From Kudoa neothunni (Eukaryota; Cnidaria): 64,000 bases of DNA. The notes under the pieces are model-generated. The model was not told the origin of the DNA. It searched no databases and saw only the letters and a program-made list of their open reading frames with translations. The DNA lies in NCBI GenBank assembly GCA_964304625.1, contig OZ199839.1:4402001-4466000 (forward strand). The letters are read 5' to 3'. Positions 61,023 through 64,000 of this stretch are shown piece after piece. The translations under genes were made by a program, and so were the position numbers. Positions within the stretch are counted from its first letter, which is position 1. Each line of letters begins with the position of its first letter.

Positions 61023-62087
61023 CGGCTAAAGCACGGTCCAGTTGAAAAATTCGCGCAACTTCGTATTATTTCGGCAAAAGACATTATTAAACAATCAAAT
61101 AAACATGTTTTTAGTGTAAGTAAATCCTGTTTATTGTTTCAGTGTAAGAAGAAAAACGATTCTCTTAAAATTTCTTCTTAAATTGATACGAGGCGAGGTA
61201 TGAACCAATCGATTCTGATGTTTTATTGGTTATGTATCTAAATTTCCTTTTAATAGCGCCCCAGATGGCCTCTATCTTATTTGTATGGACATCGTCAGCT
61301 ATTTTAAATTGTTTACTATGGTTCACTGACTCATGCTTATATCCCAGAGATTCAAGGCTGTTATATCCGCGCCATTTGTCGGTCCAAATTATAGACCCGC
61401 GAGTTACATGAGAGGCAATAATATCCTCAAGAGTTGACTGACTGATTTCTAACTTCAGTCAAAACTTGAAATACGTTATTATTCTCGTCTACCCCGCCGA
61501 CTATCCAGACATTTTGGTTAACGAGAACCCTCCCCCTGTGGTATTTTCGTTTGCATATATTGGATTCATCGATCTGTACAACAACATCGACTCCACCAAT
61601 TCGCACTCTATAGAGATTGAAATACTCAATATATATTTCTCTAATATAATTCCTCCAATTGACGATAGCCTCCCTTGATCCAATTTTTAACTGTTTTAGC
61701 AATGTCTCGTATGACATTTGAATGTTGAAGACATCCAAACACATTAAAGAGAATATTTTCCATAACGACAACTTTGAACCTTCGAAAAATGTTCCTTTAC
61801 GGATTGATATTCTTTTTTTACATGCATAGCATCTAAAATTATATCCATCGAGAACATTTTCCTTAACGAGCCCAATTTCTGAATGGCACTTATCGCATAC
61901 TCTCACTTTAGGAATTAATCCTATATTTTGTAAAAGTGCAATAAATTTTTCAATGTCATTTTTAAACAAAAATAGATCTTCTAAAAGAATAGAATCAACG
62001 TTTGGGAGCGAGAAGTTCATTTCTGATTGCACGTCGCCGAAATAATACGAAGTCATGCGAACTTTTCCACTGAACCGTACTTTAGCC
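61023..62087 (-). mobile_element. Merlin element, second type, damaged
   Basis: About 60 bp at the left (CGGCTAAAGCACGGTCCAGT onward, to CTTCGTATTATTTCGG) is repeated in inverted orientation at the right end (GGCTAAAGTACGGTTCAGT ... CTTCGTATTATTTCGG). The 8-bp GAATTCTA flanks the element at 61015-61022 and 62088-62095, fitting Merlin target duplications. The first or last base is ambiguous by one position. Confidence 0.88.
61165..62056 (-). pseudogene. Merlin/IS1595-type transposase with one frame break
   Basis: The frame from 62056 to about 61427 has a zinc finger (VCDKCHSEIG...RCYACKKRIS), the helical region (LWKIFSLMCLDVFNIQMSYE) and the first catalytic Asp in VVQIDESNICKRKYHRGR, with VWIVGGVDENNNVFQV. 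After a frame change near 61430 it continues TLEDIIASHVTRGSIIWTDK (second Asp), NKIEAIWGAIKRKFR (third acidic residue) and ASYQFKKKF, stop at 61165-61167. Apart from this one break the domain order is complete, so it is a recently disabled copy, or the break is a sequence error. Confidence 0.88.
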
Positions 62088-62136
62088 GAATTCTACATAA
62101 TGCATCATAACAAACATCATTAGAATCAAACGAAAA

Positions 62137-63753
62137 TTAATTATTTCGGTTTTCATTAATAAACACGATAGTGTCGAGTTTTGAATCGCTCAATCTTGTT
62201 CTGAGCGGGGTTATGATGTGATTACACAAGGAAAAACATCTTTCGGAATCGATGCTCGTGGGTCTTATGTTAGAAAGGGATTTTCGAACTCTTTCTAAGC
62301 GATCCGTCATCACGCCATGACATGTAAAATTGAGGATTTCATCTGAGTCGGTAAGTTTTAAACGCTTGGGCTCGGAAACGTAATTTATCAAATCTTCTAA
62401 GTCCAAATTAGACTCTGGGGCTTCACTTTCAATTTGATTAACTGGCTCAAAATGTGACGGTCTTTTGTAGAAAAAGCTTTTGTCACAGATTTTTGAATCA
62501 AAACTTAGATTCAAAAAAATGTCCGGCCAAATTAATAACCGACTCAGACAATTTAAGAACAGCTCGATGTATAATTTCAAGGGATGATGTTAGTTCCTTT
62601 ATTGTAAATCGTTCATAAAAATATTACATAAGTAATTGCATTGATGAAAATTATTTCGTCCTTGTCTACTGATAATTCCTTTTCCAGAATAGAATAAGTA
62701 TGCTCTATTGCCTGGTACATTTGAACAAACTTTATCAACATTTGATATAAGCTGGACCAACGTGTGACACAATCAATGTTTAGAGATAAATATTGTATTC
62801 CTTTTTCCTCATACGACTTCCTTAATGTGTCGGTAGCCAATCCAGATCTTAAAAAAATTGATAATTGACCTGACCCGAGAAACAACATAAAAAAAGTTGG
62901 GCATAAGAACAAACTCCTGCTCATCAAATTCTAATTCATCAGATTCCAGCTCTTCCGTTATCATTCCTGTATTTTCTATCTGAAAACTATAGGTTTCTTT
63001 GTACATTGTGTCTTTAACAGCTATAAGTTATGTTATTCTAGGATTGTCACTTGACAACACGATTACCCAAATTTAGGCCGTGAAGCATGCACTTTATCTG
63101 CTGAAACCCCAACTCATACGTACATTTTGCCATATTCGAAGCTCCATCAGTGCACATAAATAATGAATTGACTCCATATTTGCAGAGTTGTTTATTTATT
63201 AATGAAGCCAATTCTACACCTGTGCATCTTTCTGTCACTCTTGTTACATCAAGAGAGATTTTTTCCCCCTTGAAATAAGCTTGGATATTAAGGAAACGTT
63301 TCTTTGACCTTGATGTCCACTCGTCACAACAGAGTGCAGGTCTTGAGTTTTCCACAATGATTAATGAATTAAAAATTGCGCCATAGGACACTGGAACTTC
63401 TGTTTCATGCGCCTTTTTGAGCAGTTTTCTTAAAGTTATACTGCTGGCAATTTTCCAAATTGGAATATTGTCGACAGCAATCAGTCTCGCGACATCTGAG
63501 TCAAGATTTGACTCCCAGAGACCTTTGTTGACAAAATTGTTAATTATAGGTTGCGTTTGAACGATTCCAATTTTTATTTAAAAATATTAATGATGTTGAG
63601 TAACTTTGATTTCGAATCAATCCCATGCGTCTTGGCATGTGAATGAAATGTGCTCGTTGAGCCTTTTTTGCAAACAAGTACAGCATTGCACTTATTGCAT
63701 TTTGCCTTCTCATCGGCTAGTTTAACAAAAAAATTCCAAATAGCGCTTACCAT
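62137..63753 (-). pseudogene. hAT transposase with BED zinc finger, broken
   Basis: ATG at 63751-63753 starts MVSAIWNFFVKLADEKAKCN, a BED finger with CNKC, then HSHAKTH. The catalytic region at 63047-63391 has RPALCCDEWTSRSKKRFLNI (family 'ftlDgWTS......fl.iT.H') and CTDGASNMAK (family 'DNAaNM'). CVTRWSSLYQMLIKFVQ gives the 'TRWnSt..ML.R' block. At 62137-62580 the dimerisation region reads SIDSERCFSLCNHIITPLRT and LSDSKLDTIVFINENR, where relatives have ..SER.FS.....T..R..L.......L.FL..N. At least four frame changes separate these parts. A T/C-rich tract beyond the start (63890-63950, with ACCGAAACC repeats) may be the element's right terminal region. Confidence 0.85.
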
Positions 63754-64000
63754 TTTGGACCAATTTTATCACCGTTAAAACACGTGCAATTCCACGAAAA
63801 TCTTATACTCATTTAATACATTAAAAGGTTTTCTTTGTTTAGAATATGATAAACACTTAACAAAAATTTTAAAATCGGTTTCGATTTTTACAAAAACTGA
63901 ACCGAAACCGAAACCGACGGTTAAAAACCAAACCGATCTTAAACCTTAAGACCAATCAAATCAAAACATTTTTAAAAGATACTATGAAAATTTTATTTAC
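63754..64000. other. Probable 5' flank/terminal region of the BED-type hAT
   Basis: Contains repeated AACCGAAACCGAAACCGAC and AAACCAAACCGAT motifs, the kind of subterminal repeats seen at ends of some hAT elements. The partner end was not found on the left side, where the Merlin element lies. Confidence 0.35.

Overview
The window is AT-rich DNA from a eukaryote, very probably an animal. The genes recognised are an AP-2 alpha adaptin with hinge and ear domain, a CHD1-type chromatin remodeller with a C-terminal CHCT domain, a pyruvate kinase, and an arylsulfatase-B-like protein with a signal peptide and a C-terminal membrane anchor. Introns are very short, mostly 40-54 nt with GT..AG ends, and exons can be very long (4.3 kb in CHD1). 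Together with an unusually mixed load of cut-and-paste DNA transposons this suggests a compact, AT-rich metazoan, perhaps a parasitic lineage such as a myxozoan. That placement is an inference and no sequence here proves it.

Layout. 0-9.5 kb: a hAT deletion derivative, pyruvate kinase (minus strand), a pogo/Tigger remnant, a possible hAT-type non-autonomous element and a short MULE derivative. 9.5-14.75 kb: a Tigger/pogo element with a complete-ended hAT element inserted in it (8-bp target duplication). 16.2-17.0 kb: a decayed YRDC/Sua5-like gene. 17.5-23.65 kb: an old piggyBac abutting a 4.1-kb MULE, the likely parent type of the short derivative at 7.5 kb. 25-31.3 kb: the last exon of an unknown coiled-coil gene (minus), then the sulfatase-like gene (plus, nine exons, about 1,400 residues). 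33-34.5 kb: a FLYWCH-type MULE remnant. 34.76-39.6 kb: AP-2 alpha (minus). 39.6-44.4 kb: largely empty. 44.85-50.05 kb: CHD1 (minus). 51.9-57 kb: a nest in which a hAT element was hit by a DD34E Tc1/mariner-like element and by a nearly intact piggyBac. 57.1-58.7 kb: a fragment of a Ty3/gypsy-type element. 59.6-62.1 kb: two Merlin (IS1595-like) elements, one with a complete transposase frame. 62.1-63.75 kb: a BED-finger hAT.

The most interesting host gene is the sulfatase-like one. It keeps the arylsulfatase fold signature, but the cysteine that becomes formylglycine, all metal-ligating Asp/Asn positions and two active-site His are replaced. It then carries some 900 residues of stalk crowded with N-glycosylation sequons, a single transmembrane helix and a basic tail. 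It reads as a membrane-anchored pseudo-sulfatase, perhaps a cell-surface glycan-binding or adhesion protein. The housekeeping genes do not form an operon or pathway; their neighbourhood is shaped mainly by transposon insertion.
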